From M55B165 sp051744245 (lineage in GTDB: Bacteria; Actinomycetota; Humimicrobiia; Humimicrobiales; Humimicrobiaceae): a stretch of 53,803 nucleotides of DNA. The first letter of the stretch is position 1. The number at the start of each line of letters is the position of its first letter. This document shows positions 22,844 through 31,541 of the stretch, in pieces. The stretch is from the NCBI GenBank assembly GCA_051744245.1, contig JBNJCV010000004.1, forward strand, positions 1 through 53,803, read 5' to 3'. The notes below the pieces were generated by a model. That model did not search any database. It saw nothing but the letters and a program-made list of their open reading frames with translations, and was not told the origin of the DNA. The position numbers and the translations under genes are program-made.

Positions 22844-23980
22844 TTACTTATCTTTTTCTTTTCTTAAAAATGTTGGTATATCTAAATAATCATCATCTAA
22901 AGAATCAAACTCATCACTAGAAACTTTTTCAGGTTCTTGTTTTTTTTCACTCTCCGAGGGAGTTTCTTTTGCAACAGTGCCTTTATCAGTTTCTTTTTTC
23001 TTGACCTCCTTTTCGCTCTTCCCTGCATCCGCTATTACCTCATCACTAAACCCTGTTGCTATTATAGTTACCTTGATCTGATCATTTATGTTTTCGTCAA
23101 TAACCGCCCCGAATATAATGTTGGCATCTGCGCTGGTAGAATTCCTTATAATTTCAGCTGCCTCATTGACTTCAAATAGCTTAAGATCGGGACCACCTGA
23201 TATATTAAGGAGTATACCTTTTGCACCTTCTATGGAAGCCTCAATTAACGGGCTGTTTATAGCTTTTTGTGCCGCTTTTATAGCTCTGTTTTCACCCGAT
23301 GCCATCCCATCCCCAAGCAAAGCATTACCGGCATCTTTTATAACTGTTTTAACATCTGCAAAATCCAGGTTTATAAGACCAGGAAGAGTAATTAAATCTG
23401 TAACACCTCTTATGCCAGCCTTTAATACATCATCTGCCAGTTTAAATGCATTAAGTAAAGTTGTATTTTCATCAGAAATTTCCAAAAGCTTATCATTTGG
23501 TATAACTATTAAAGTATCAACCTTATCTGCTAAATTTTTAATTCCCTGCTCTGCAGTCACCATTCTCTTCGACCCTTCAAAGGTAAAAGGTTTTGTTACC
23601 ACGGCCACAGTCAGGCACCCCATTTCTTTGGCAGCAGAAGCAATTACCGGAGCTGATCCAGTGCCAGTTCCGCCTCCCTGGCCGCAAGTAATAAATATCA
23701 TGTCTGCATCTTTTACTGCATCTTTTACTGCATCTATAGATTTTTCAGCTGCCACTCTTCCTATCTCAGGATCCGATCCTGCTCCTAGTCCTGAATTTCC
23801 TATCAATATTTTCCTGTCCGCATTTGACATCATAAGGGCCTGGGCATCTGTATTTACAGCTATAAATTCACAGCCACTTATATTATCCTCCATCATTCTA
23901 TTAACGGCATTGCTCCCCCCTCCACCAATTCCTATAACTCTTATAACCGCATAATAGTTTTTATCCAACTCTAGATTCAC
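22844..23980 (-). CDS. ftsZ: cell division GTPase FtsZ
   Basis: Tubulin homologue that forms the division ring. N-terminal IRVIGIGGGGSNAVNRM, AVNTDAQAL, the tubulin signature GGGTGTGSAPVIA (about residues 103-115) and the T7 synergy loop NLDFADVKTVIKDAG are intact. A lysine/glutamate-rich linker separates the GTPase (about 1-315) from the conserved C-terminal peptide DYLDIPTFLRK that contacts FtsA and SepF. It starts with GTG behind GGAGGTATACT. Length 378 residues is typical. Confidence 0.98.
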   Translation of the reverse strand: MNLELDKNYYAVIRVIGIGGGGSNAVNRMMEDNISGCEFIAVNTDAQALMMSNADRKILIGNSGLGAGSDPEIGRVAAEKSIDAVKDAVKDADMIFITCGQGGGTGTGSAPVIASAAKEMGCLTVAVVTKPFTFEGSKRMVTAEQGIKNLADKVDTLIVIPNDKLLEISDENTTLLNAFKLADDVLKAGIRGVTDLITLPGLINLDFADVKTVIKDAGNALLGDGMASGENRAIKAAQKAINSPLIEASIEGAKGILLNISGGPDLKLFEVNEAAEIIRNSTSADANIIFGAVIDENINDQIKVTIIATGFSDEVIADAGKSEKEVKKKETDKGTVAKETPSESEKKQEPEKVSSDEFDSLDDDYLDIPTFLRKEKDK

Positions 23981-23993
23981 AGTATACCTCCTT

Positions 23994-25235
23994 TTAACTT
24001 TTTAAAATTCTAGATATAAATTCCCTAAACCTGCTTCTAAGGCCGCCTTCTTGCTTCTCTTCAAATTGCTCAACGCTGGCAAAATTTTTTAACTGGTATG
24101 CATATTTAAGCAATCCCACACTGGTAGAATAAATAGGATTATTAGCTACTTCTTTCGGCCCTTCTACCTCCGTAGCTATCCCCAGTCTTGCAGGCAAGTT
24201 AAAGATTGAATTTGCCATTGTTGTTAATCCTTTCATTTGGGATACTCCGCCAGTTATTACTAAACCGCAAGGTACAGAATACATAAAGCCATAACTTTCT
24301 ATTTTTTCTTTTATTAATTTCAATAATTCTTTAACCCTGGAATTAACAATAGTATAAAGCTTAATATTCAAAGTGGCTTTATTCCTGTCAATTTTTATAT
24401 CACCCATATTTACCTTGTTTAAGGATTCATAAAAATTATAATCGACATTTGCAAATTTTTTCTTTATGTCTTCAGCCTTAGAAAAAGGAATATTTAGTCC
24501 TATCGATATATCATTTGTTATCAGATCCCCACCTACAGGCAAACAATAGGTAAAAACCAACTTTTTATCTTTATAAACTGCAACATCAGTAGTACCTCCA
24601 CCTATATCCAAAAGGATAACACCGCTCTTTTTCTCTTCCGGGGTAAGAACCGCTTCGCCCGAGGCTAAAGCTTCCAGTATCACATCCTCTATCTCGATAT
24701 TTGCATTTCTTACACTATTTACTGTATTTTTTACCAGGGTTGCAGACCCATAAACTACAAGCAGCTCCACACCTAATCTTTCTGTTGCCAGACCTAATGG
24801 ATCCACAATACCTTTTTCCTCATCTACTGTGAATTGTTTGATAAGAGTATGGATTACTTCATGTTGGGATGAAATGTTTACTTTATTGGCTTTAGAGATC
24901 AAGCGCTCTAGATCGTTTTTCCTGACTATTTTATTGGGATTATTAATATTTATTTCGCTCCAATTATTAATTATAGAAATATGTTTGCCTGTAACTCCAA
25001 TATAAGCAGAGTCTATAAACATTTTTGTTGATTTCTCTGCTTCCTCAATAGAATTTAAGATTGATTTTGTAGCCTCATTTATATCAACTACTATTCCTTT
25101 TTTTATGCCTTGGCATCCCGACAATCCATATCCGGTTACTTCCAATACATTATTTTTTTTCATCCTTCCTATGAGAGTAACAACTTTTGTTGTACCTATA
25201 TCAATAGCCGCTGCATATTCATTTTTAGAAGGCAA
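23994..25235 (-). CDS. ftsA: cell division protein FtsA
   Basis: Actin-like ATPase that tethers FtsZ filaments to the membrane. It has AAIDIGTTKVVTLIG (phosphate 1), VILLDIGGGTTDVAVYKDKKL (phosphate 2), LVITGGVSQMKGL (adenosine motif) and a C-terminal amphipathic membrane-targeting helix (SRFREFISRILKS). It starts with TTG at 25235, supported by a strong GGAGG Shine-Dalgarno 6 nt before it. Length 413 residues. Presence of FtsA separates this organism from most well-studied Actinomycetota, which lack it. Confidence 0.97.
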   Translation of the reverse strand: MPSKNEYAAAIDIGTTKVVTLIGRMKKNNVLEVTGYGLSGCQGIKKGIVVDINEATKSILNSIEEAEKSTKMFIDSAYIGVTGKHISIINNWSEININNPNKIVRKNDLERLISKANKVNISSQHEVIHTLIKQFTVDEEKGIVDPLGLATERLGVELLVVYGSATLVKNTVNSVRNANIEIEDVILEALASGEAVLTPEEKKSGVILLDIGGGTTDVAVYKDKKLVFTYCLPVGGDLITNDISIGLNIPFSKAEDIKKKFANVDYNFYESLNKVNMGDIKIDRNKATLNIKLYTIVNSRVKELLKLIKEKIESYGFMYSVPCGLVITGGVSQMKGLTTMANSIFNLPARLGIATEVEGPKEVANNPIYSTSVGLLKYAYQLKNFASVEQFEEKQEGGLRSRFREFISRILKS

Positions 25236-25249
25236 CTCTAACCTCCAAA

Positions 25250-26026
25250 CTATTTTATAATTACAGGATTTCTATAATTACTTATATCAATTATATTAAA
25301 TTTTATATCATCTTTTAATACTTCTTTAAATATCGTTATTTTCTGCACCACATTTTCACTGGTTCCAAAAATTACTCTTTTCCCCTTTCCAGTTATAAAA
25401 GCAATATCGCCGTAACCCTCTTCTATTATAGCTTCGCTGAACAATTCCCTGGTTTCCATATCCATAGTCTGGTAAATAAAGCCACAGCTAAGTACATTTT
25501 TCTTGGCTATTTTATCCCCCAAGTTAGGATGATAGTTTAATACATTTTTTACCACTATTTTCTTATAGCCCTCTAATTCCTCTTTAGCTAATTTATCTAT
25601 AACTACCCCTTCTTCGTCAAGCAAATAAAAAGATTTCCCGTAATTAATTATAATGAAAGGCTTCCTTTCTTTAACTTTTATTATTAATTTATCAGGAAAC
25701 ACTTTTTTTAATTCAGCACCTTTTAGCCAATACAGCTTAGAGGTTAATTTATCTTCCATTCCTTTTTTATTTATTTCAAAGATATTTGTTCCCAGATATA
25801 CCCCGGCAATATTATTAATATCTTCATAAGTATAGTGATCATTACCCTCTACTATTATTTCCTCTATCTTAAAATATTGGCTATCATAAAAATAATTTAG
25901 CCCATAAATAGCTACAGCTAAAAATACTAATGCTAATAAAATTTTAAAAAACTGCCAAAATTTTCTCAGTAAAACTCTTCTTCTTCTTTTTAATATCTTC
26001 TTATTTTCAGTACTTCTTCTAGCCAT
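25250..26026 (-). CDS. ftsQ: cell division protein FtsQ/DivIB
   Basis: Bitopic divisome protein. It has a basic cytoplasmic tail (KKILKRRRRVLLRKFW), one transmembrane helix (about residues 29-48), then an extracytoplasmic POTRA domain (FKIEEIIVEGNDHYTYEDINNIAG ... LYWLKGAELKKVFPDKLIIKVKERKPFIII) and a FtsQ-type beta domain. It links FtsL/FtsB and the FtsWI synthase. The 258-residue length is normal. Tightly packed with ddl (adjacent) and ftsA (14 bp). Confidence 0.93.
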   Translation of the reverse strand: MARRSTENKKILKRRRRVLLRKFWQFFKILLALVFLAVAIYGLNYFYDSQYFKIEEIIVEGNDHYTYEDINNIAGVYLGTNIFEINKKGMEDKLTSKLYWLKGAELKKVFPDKLIIKVKERKPFIIINYGKSFYLLDEEGVVIDKLAKEELEGYKKIVVKNVLNYHPNLGDKIAKKNVLSCGFIYQTMDMETRELFSEAIIEEGYGDIAFITGKGKRVIFGTSENVVQKITIFKEVLKDDIKFNIIDISNYRNPVIIK

Positions 26027-27001
26027 TTAAATTTTTAGGCTGGCATTATTTAATATTATTTCAACTAGATGCTTAAAACTTATTCCTGCAGCTTTTGCCG
26101 CTTTAGGCACCAGGCTGGTTGGAGTCATGCCAGGCATAGTATTTACTTCCAAAACATAAGGGATATTATTAGCATTTAGAATAAAATCAACCCTCGAGAT
26201 ATTTGAACACCCTAAACTTATATGGCTGCTTATTCCAATTTTTTTTATTTCTTCCGTTATTTTTTTATCCAGCTGGGCAGGGACAATATATTCTGTCATG
26301 TTAATAGTATATTTTGATTTATAATCATAAAAGCCGCTCTTCGGTTTTATTTCTATTATGGGCAATGCTACTGGTTCCCTACCAATTATACTTACTGTTA
26401 GCTCCCTTCCCTTGATATATTTTTCTATTAATATCTTTTTATCATATTTGCCTGCTAACTCTATAGCTTTTTCTATTTCACTCTCCTCCTTGACAATGCT
26501 TATTCCAATAGTTGAGCCTTCACTATTAGGCTTTACTACTACAGGATAGGAAATGCTTTTTTTTATGGTCCCTTTAATTTCTGCCATATTCATTTTTCCG
26601 TTAAAGTTAATTCCAATATAGGGAGGTGTTTTAATCTTTTCATAATCTAAAACCTTCTTGGTAGTTAATTTGTCAATAACCATTGCACTAGATAAAACTC
26701 CCGAACCGGTATAAGGTATCCTCATCAGTTCCAGCAGCCCCTGCATGGTACCATCCTCACCAAACCGGCCATGCAAGGCTAAAAAAGCTATATCAATCCT
26801 TTTTAAATTCTCCAGCAGTTTATCCTTGGGATCTATAAATAAGGTATTATAATGTAAGTCTTCTAATGCTTTATAGATCTTTTTCCCTGTCTTCAAAGAC
26901 ACTTTCCTCTCGGAAGAAATACCTCCTGCTATTACCCCTATTACTTTCGATTTTTTCGTCTTTCTTATTTCTAAATCCCTGAATTTTTCCAAAATATCCA
27001 T
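26027..27001 (-). CDS. ddl: D-alanine--D-alanine ligase
   Basis: ATP-grasp ligase that makes the D-Ala-D-Ala dipeptide added by MurF. It has GVIAGGISSERKVSLKTGKK at the N-terminus, FLALHGRFGEDGTMQGLLELMRIPYTGSGVLSSAM (about residues 72-105), YPVVVKPNSEGSTIGISIV, ILIEKYIKGRELTVSIIG and the C-terminal EVNTMPGMTPTSLVPKAA metal/substrate motif. The omega-loop region contains a KSKYTINMTEYIVPA-type segment with Y, in line with D-Ala rather than D-lactate use. 324 residues. Confidence 0.95.
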   Translation of the reverse strand: MDILEKFRDLEIRKTKKSKVIGVIAGGISSERKVSLKTGKKIYKALEDLHYNTLFIDPKDKLLENLKRIDIAFLALHGRFGEDGTMQGLLELMRIPYTGSGVLSSAMVIDKLTTKKVLDYEKIKTPPYIGINFNGKMNMAEIKGTIKKSISYPVVVKPNSEGSTIGISIVKEESEIEKAIELAGKYDKKILIEKYIKGRELTVSIIGREPVALPIIEIKPKSGFYDYKSKYTINMTEYIVPAQLDKKITEEIKKIGISSHISLGCSNISRVDFILNANNIPYVLEVNTMPGMTPTSLVPKAAKAAGISFKHLVEIILNNASLKI

Positions 27002-27003
27002 AG

Positions 27004-27897
27004 CTAAAACCCTACTGTAACTACTTCATTATTTAAATGAATGCCGGATTTATCCCAGACTATTTCTTTTATTATCCTTGAAAGAACCATGATATCCTCA
27101 GCTGAAGCATTATCATAATTGATTATAAAATTAGCATGCTTTTCTGAAATTACCGCTCCGCCATACCTGAAACCTTTTAGCCTGCTTTCTTCTATTAATT
27201 TTCCTGCAGAACTGCCATTAGGGTTCTTGAAAAAGCACCCGGCATTTTTAGTATTTATGGGCTGGGTCCCTTTCTTTTGTTTTATCCTCTCTTTTATATT
27301 TTTGAGGATATCCTTCTTGCTTCCAGCATCCCCTTTCAAGACTACTGAAGTTATGGCAACCAAACCAGGTACTGATAATCTCCTGTATCCGTACATGTTG
27401 CTGCCAATCTTTATTTTTTCTAATTTTCCTCCAGCCATAATGCATTCTATTTCCTGTACATAATTGCATATAGATTTGTTTTTTCTTCCACTATTTCCCT
27501 TAACTGCTCCCCCCACAGTTCCTGGGATACCGGCAAGAAATGAAAAATCTATTCCTGATTTTGCCGCATATACCACAAATTTGCTTAGGTTATAAGAGGC
27601 GCCTACTTTAATACTCCCATCAGGCAATATATTAATAAGGCTGAAATTCTTTCCCAACTTAACCAAAAATATATCTAAAAAACCTTCATTAAATAAAACA
27701 TTGGTTCCGCTTCCAATTACAAATACTTTAATTTTATTAAGACTACATATTCTAGCTGCTTCCCTTACCTCATCGGTAGAATTAGCTTGTAGGTAAAAAT
27801 GTGCCTTGCCTCCAATCCCCAGGCTAGTGAGGCCAGATACATGGTAATTTAATTTAATATTCCTATTTTTCCATATATAATTTTTTAGCTTATTCAT
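27004..27897 (-). CDS. murB: UDP-N-acetylenolpyruvoylglucosamine reductase
   Basis: FAD/NADPH enzyme that completes UDP-MurNAc. Visible are TSLGIGGKAHFYLQA, the FAD-binding VFVIGSGTNVLFNEG, SFLAGIPGTVGGAVKGNSG (about residues 118-136), YGYRRLS and the catalytic NAGCFFKNPNGSSAGKLIEE. The residue aligned with the catalytic Ser of E. coli MurB (NAGSFFKNP) is cysteine here, a natural variant able to act as proton donor. The 297-residue length without the extra loop matches type II MurB. The start overlaps the murC end by 8 nt. Confidence 0.94.
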   Translation of the reverse strand: MNKLKNYIWKNRNIKLNYHVSGLTSLGIGGKAHFYLQANSTDEVREAARICSLNKIKVFVIGSGTNVLFNEGFLDIFLVKLGKNFSLINILPDGSIKVGASYNLSKFVVYAAKSGIDFSFLAGIPGTVGGAVKGNSGRKNKSICNYVQEIECIMAGGKLEKIKIGSNMYGYRRLSVPGLVAITSVVLKGDAGSKKDILKNIKERIKQKKGTQPINTKNAGCFFKNPNGSSAGKLIEESRLKGFRYGGAVISEKHANFIINYDNASAEDIMVLSRIIKEIVWDKSGIHLNNEVVTVGF

Positions 27898-29263
27898 TTT
27901 TTATCTTTAACAGGTCATCAGTTACCCTGGTAATATCCCCTGCACCCATCAGAAGCACTAAATCTTTTTCCTGCAGATGTGCATCAAGATACATGCTTAT
28001 ATCATCTATCTTGGGAATATATACCAGTTTTTTGCCAAAGTCATTCTCTATTAAGTCGTCCACTAAAGCCTTGCCATTTATTCCCGGCAAGGGTTGCTCT
28101 CCAGCTCCGTAAACATCAGTTATAATCAAAACATCAGTGTTATGGAAACAATCTCCAAACTTGCCCAGCAAGTTAGACAATCTTGAATAGCGGTGCGGTT
28201 GGAAAACAGATATTATCCTTTTGTCTTTTTCAGACACAGCTGCCTTTATGGTCGCCTTTATCTCAGAGGGATGGTGTGCATAATCATCAAAAATAAGGGC
28301 TCCCTTTTTTTCTCCCTTTTTTTCAAATCTTCTTTTTACCCCGGTAAAAAACTTTAATATTTCAGCCGCCTTACCTAAATCCAACCCCAGGCAGTAGCAG
28401 ACAGAAAAAGCAGCCAAGCTATTTTTTATATTATGGATACCAGGAATATTCAATTCCACTTTTACCATTTCTTCTAATCCGCCTCCCACCAGATTAAAAG
28501 AAGAGCTAAAATTTTTAAATTTAATATTTTTAGCATAAATGTGATTATTCTCCTCAATCCCATAAGTTACAATATGTGGGTCCAACTCCTCCTGGTCTAA
28601 CTTGATTTCATCCCCATTAATCACACAATGCCCATCTTTGCTTGTATTGTTTATAAATCTTAGGAAGCTTTTCCTTAAATTGCTGTAATTTTTATAAAAG
28701 TCTATATGGTCATTCTCAATATTAGTTACCACTGAGATATAAGGGGCATATTTCAGGAAAGATCCGTCACTTTCGCAAGCCTCCGCAACCACATACTTTC
28801 CTTCTCCGTATCGTGCATTGGACCCAAGCTCATTTAGCTCGCCCCCAATTATAATGGTGGGATCTACCCCTAAACCCCTTAGCAATAAAGATATCATTGA
28901 AGTTGTAGTGGTTTTGCCATGGGTTCCGCTAACAGCAATTCCTTTCCTGCTGTTAAGGATTAAAGCAAGGATATCCGAACGGCTGTAAATTTTTAAATTT
29001 TTATTCCTTGCCTCTTCCAGCTCAACATTATTTTTTGGAATAGCTGCAGAATAAACTATAGCATCAAAGCCACTAATATTCTCTTTCTTATGACCTATAT
29101 GTATACCTATGCCTTCATTTTCTAAAATTTTTGTGTACCGAGATTCCTTTATATCAGAACCAGCAACTTTAAACCCCATTCCTTTTAACACCAGGGCAAT
29201 GGCGCTCATCCCAGCACCTCCAATGCCCACTAAAAAGTATTTCTTATTTTCTAAACCGCTCAA
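27890..29263 (-). CDS. murC: UDP-N-acetylmuramate--L-alanine ligase
   Basis: First Mur ligase; it adds L-Ala to UDP-MurNAc. N-terminal FLVGIGGAGMSAIALVLKGMG, ATP-binding AVSGTHGKTTTTSMI (about residues 108-122), EACESDGSFLKYAPYISVVTNIENDHIDFY, the GVKRRFEKKG motif and DDYAHHPSEIKATI are all intact. 457 residues, typical length. Lies between murG and murB. Confidence 0.97.
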   Translation of the reverse strand: MSGLENKKYFLVGIGGAGMSAIALVLKGMGFKVAGSDIKESRYTKILENEGIGIHIGHKKENISGFDAIVYSAAIPKNNVELEEARNKNLKIYSRSDILALILNSRKGIAVSGTHGKTTTTSMISLLLRGLGVDPTIIIGGELNELGSNARYGEGKYVVAEACESDGSFLKYAPYISVVTNIENDHIDFYKNYSNLRKSFLRFINNTSKDGHCVINGDEIKLDQEELDPHIVTYGIEENNHIYAKNIKFKNFSSSFNLVGGGLEEMVKVELNIPGIHNIKNSLAAFSVCYCLGLDLGKAAEILKFFTGVKRRFEKKGEKKGALIFDDYAHHPSEIKATIKAAVSEKDKRIISVFQPHRYSRLSNLLGKFGDCFHNTDVLIITDVYGAGEQPLPGINGKALVDDLIENDFGKKLVYIPKIDDISMYLDAHLQEKDLVLLMGAGDITRVTDDLLKIKNE

Positions 29264-29272
29264 TATTTCTCC

Positions 29273-30403
29273 TTATAAGTTATCAATTATTATTTTTTCG
29301 TTCTCTATATTCTTTAAATTATTTTTCCGTTCTCTAAATTTTTTGTAATTACCCATATCGTTTTTTATCAGTCCTTCTATATTATCAATTAAATGCCTGG
29401 AATTTAAATCCCTGTCCAATAAAACTATGGCACTCCCATTTTCTGCCAAAAACTTAGCATTATAATATTGGTGGTTACCTATTGCATATGGAAAAGGTAT
29501 AAGTATGGCCGGAACATTAGTTTTAATAAGTTCAGCTACTGTATTTGCCCCTGCCCTGGATATAATTAAATCTGCCATATTATAAATTTCATCCATTTCT
29601 TCTACATAAGGCAAAATACTAAATATTAATTTATCATTATCTCTTATTAATTCCTTTTTTGTATTTTCCATTTTCCTAAAAAAACGACTCCCGGTTAGAA
29701 GGAGAATTTGAATATTTTCCCTATTTCTAAAGTATTTATATAAATCTATGATAATTTTATTAATTTTATCAGCCCCCAGGCTCCCACCGAAAGCAACGAT
29801 CGTAAATCTCCCTTTCCGTAACCCCCATTTGCGGTAATCAATATTTTTCTGGTTAAAATTTTTAATAACTTTCCTTATTGGATTTCCGCTGTATATAATT
29901 TTAGCATTTGTATTTTTAAAATAGTTCCTGGTTTCACTAAAGCTTATAAAAATGTTTTGTGCAAATTTTGAAAAAAACTTATTTAGCCTACCTGGAATAT
30001 AATTTTGTTCATGTAAAGAAAAGCTTCTTCTGGTTAATATAGCAGCAAGCAGCAATGGCGCACAAACATAGCCGCCCATACCCAAAATAGCATCCGGCCT
30101 GTACCCAATTAATATTTTTACAGAACTAACTAGCCCAACAATGAGATTAAATAAAAATTTTATATATATAATAATTCTTTGACCTAAATTTTCACTCTTA
30201 CCCAGACCTGAAGCCCTTATTTTCTTAAATTCAACCTCTAACTGAGGGATGAATTTATTTTCCATTCCCCTATCTGTCCCTAAAAATAATACTTGATAAC
30301 CAGGATAAAAATCCTTTATATATTCAATTAAAGCCACAGCAGGATATATATGCCCCGCTGTGCCGCCTCCACAAATTAAAACTTTTTTGCTAATCTTTGC
30401 CAT
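29273..30403 (-). CDS. murG: UDP-GlcNAc transferase MurG
   Basis: Peripheral membrane GT28 enzyme that converts lipid I to lipid II. It has VLICGGGTAGHIYPAVALI at the N-terminus, GMGGYVCAPLLLAA, HEQNYIPGRLNKF, GGSLGADKIN and the acceptor-domain ISRAGANTVAEL and IPFPYAIGNHQYYNAKFLAENGSAI motifs. The ATG at 30403 is chosen over an upstream ATG at 30424, because AGAGG stands 5 nt before it and MurG homology begins there. It overlaps the ftsW stop by 14 nt. Confidence 0.95.
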   Translation of the reverse strand: MAKISKKVLICGGGTAGHIYPAVALIEYIKDFYPGYQVLFLGTDRGMENKFIPQLEVEFKKIRASGLGKSENLGQRIIIYIKFLFNLIVGLVSSVKILIGYRPDAILGMGGYVCAPLLLAAILTRRSFSLHEQNYIPGRLNKFFSKFAQNIFISFSETRNYFKNTNAKIIYSGNPIRKVIKNFNQKNIDYRKWGLRKGRFTIVAFGGSLGADKINKIIIDLYKYFRNRENIQILLLTGSRFFRKMENTKKELIRDNDKLIFSILPYVEEMDEIYNMADLIISRAGANTVAELIKTNVPAILIPFPYAIGNHQYYNAKFLAENGSAIVLLDRDLNSRHLIDNIEGLIKNDMGNYKKFRERKNNLKNIENEKIIIDNL

Positions 30404-31541
30404 CTTTACCTCTACTATTCCCAACTATAACTATTTGTCTTGAAATATTTAAAAGTATGCCCACACTAATCATAGAAATCATCAGCGATGATCCACCTGA
30501 ACTGATAAAGGGTAGGTTCAGGCCAGTAACAGGTATCAGGCCAATAACCACGGATATATTTACTATAGCCGGCACCACAATAATTGCCGTAAGCCCGGCT
30601 GCTAAAACCCTTCCAAAATAATCCTTTGTTTTTAAGCAGACCCTTATTCCAAAAAAAGCAAATAACAAAAAAAGAATAATTACCAGCATTGTGCCAACCA
30701 GGCCCAGTTCCTCCCCCAGTATAGCAAATATAAAATCGGTATGAGCCTCTGGCAAATAAGAATACTTCTGTAGGCTATTACCTAAACCCAGACCAATCAA
30801 GTTCCCAGACCCCAGGGCTATCAGGGATTGGTCAACCTGGAAATTGGCTGCAGTATATTCGGCTGACCTGTCTAAAAAAGCAAACAGCCTCTCCCGCCTG
30901 TACTCTTCCATAAAAAGATAAATTCCTGTAATAATAGCCATAACAATCCCCAGGCTGAAAATATGAGTAAATCTTACCCCTCCCACAAACATTGAAATAA
31001 AAACTATCAGCCATATGATTATTACTGTCCCCAGATCGGGTTCTAGGAATATCAATACTGTTATAAGCAAAAGTAGCATAAAACCCGGGAAAATTAAGTC
31101 CTTAACTTTCATTGTATTTATATATTTCCTGTTCAATATTTCCGCAAAGAAAATTACTAAAGCAATTTTTGCAAATTCTGAAGGCTGGATATTAAAAAAC
31201 CATAAGTTAAGCCACCTTCTAGAGCCGCCGATTTCCTGACCAAATCCAGGAATTAAAACTAAAGCCAGCAGAGCTATGGAAATTAATATAATAAATATGG
31301 CTAGCTTCTTGTATACCTTATAATTTATTTTAGAAAATATAATCAACAAAACAAAAGAAAAACCCCACCAAATCAGCTGTCTCCTTAAAAACCAGTAGGG
31401 GTCATTAAAATACCTTTCACCAATCACGGTGGAAGAGCTTGACACCATTATTAAACCAATAACAGAAAGGATAAAAGTTAAAATAAAAAGAATATAAAAA
31501 TCTATATTTACTTTTAAAATTTTTTTTCTTTCTGCTCTCAT
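30390..31541 (-). CDS. ftsW: septal peptidoglycan polymerase FtsW
   Basis: SEDS-family glycosyltransferase with about ten transmembrane helices that polymerises lipid II with its partner FtsI. Conserved blocks are GSRRWLNLWFFNIQPSEFAKIALVIFFAEIL, FLEPDLGTVIIIWLIVFISMFVGG, HTDFIFAILGEELGLVG and VTGLNLPFISSGGSSLMISMISVGILLNISR. Near the N-terminus is the usual VSSSSTV region. The putative catalytic Asp lies in the EPDLGT segment. 383 residues; overlaps murD (4 nt) and murG. Confidence 0.95.
   Translation of the reverse strand: MRAERKKILKVNIDFYILFILTFILSVIGLIMVSSSSTVIGERYFNDPYWFLRRQLIWWGFSFVLLIIFSKINYKVYKKLAIFIILISIALLALVLIPGFGQEIGGSRRWLNLWFFNIQPSEFAKIALVIFFAEILNRKYINTMKVKDLIFPGFMLLLLITVLIFLEPDLGTVIIIWLIVFISMFVGGVRFTHIFSLGIVMAIITGIYLFMEEYRRERLFAFLDRSAEYTAANFQVDQSLIALGSGNLIGLGLGNSLQKYSYLPEAHTDFIFAILGEELGLVGTMLVIILFLLFAFFGIRVCLKTKDYFGRVLAAGLTAIIVVPAIVNISVVIGLIPVTGLNLPFISSGGSSLMISMISVGILLNISRQIVIVGNSRGKDGKD

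Noticed and set aside
22937..23954. Long plus-strand open frame opposite ftsZ (288 codons)
   Set aside because: Its codons mirror the ftsZ frame, it has no ribosome site, and its translation lacks any recognisable domain. It is an antisense shadow.
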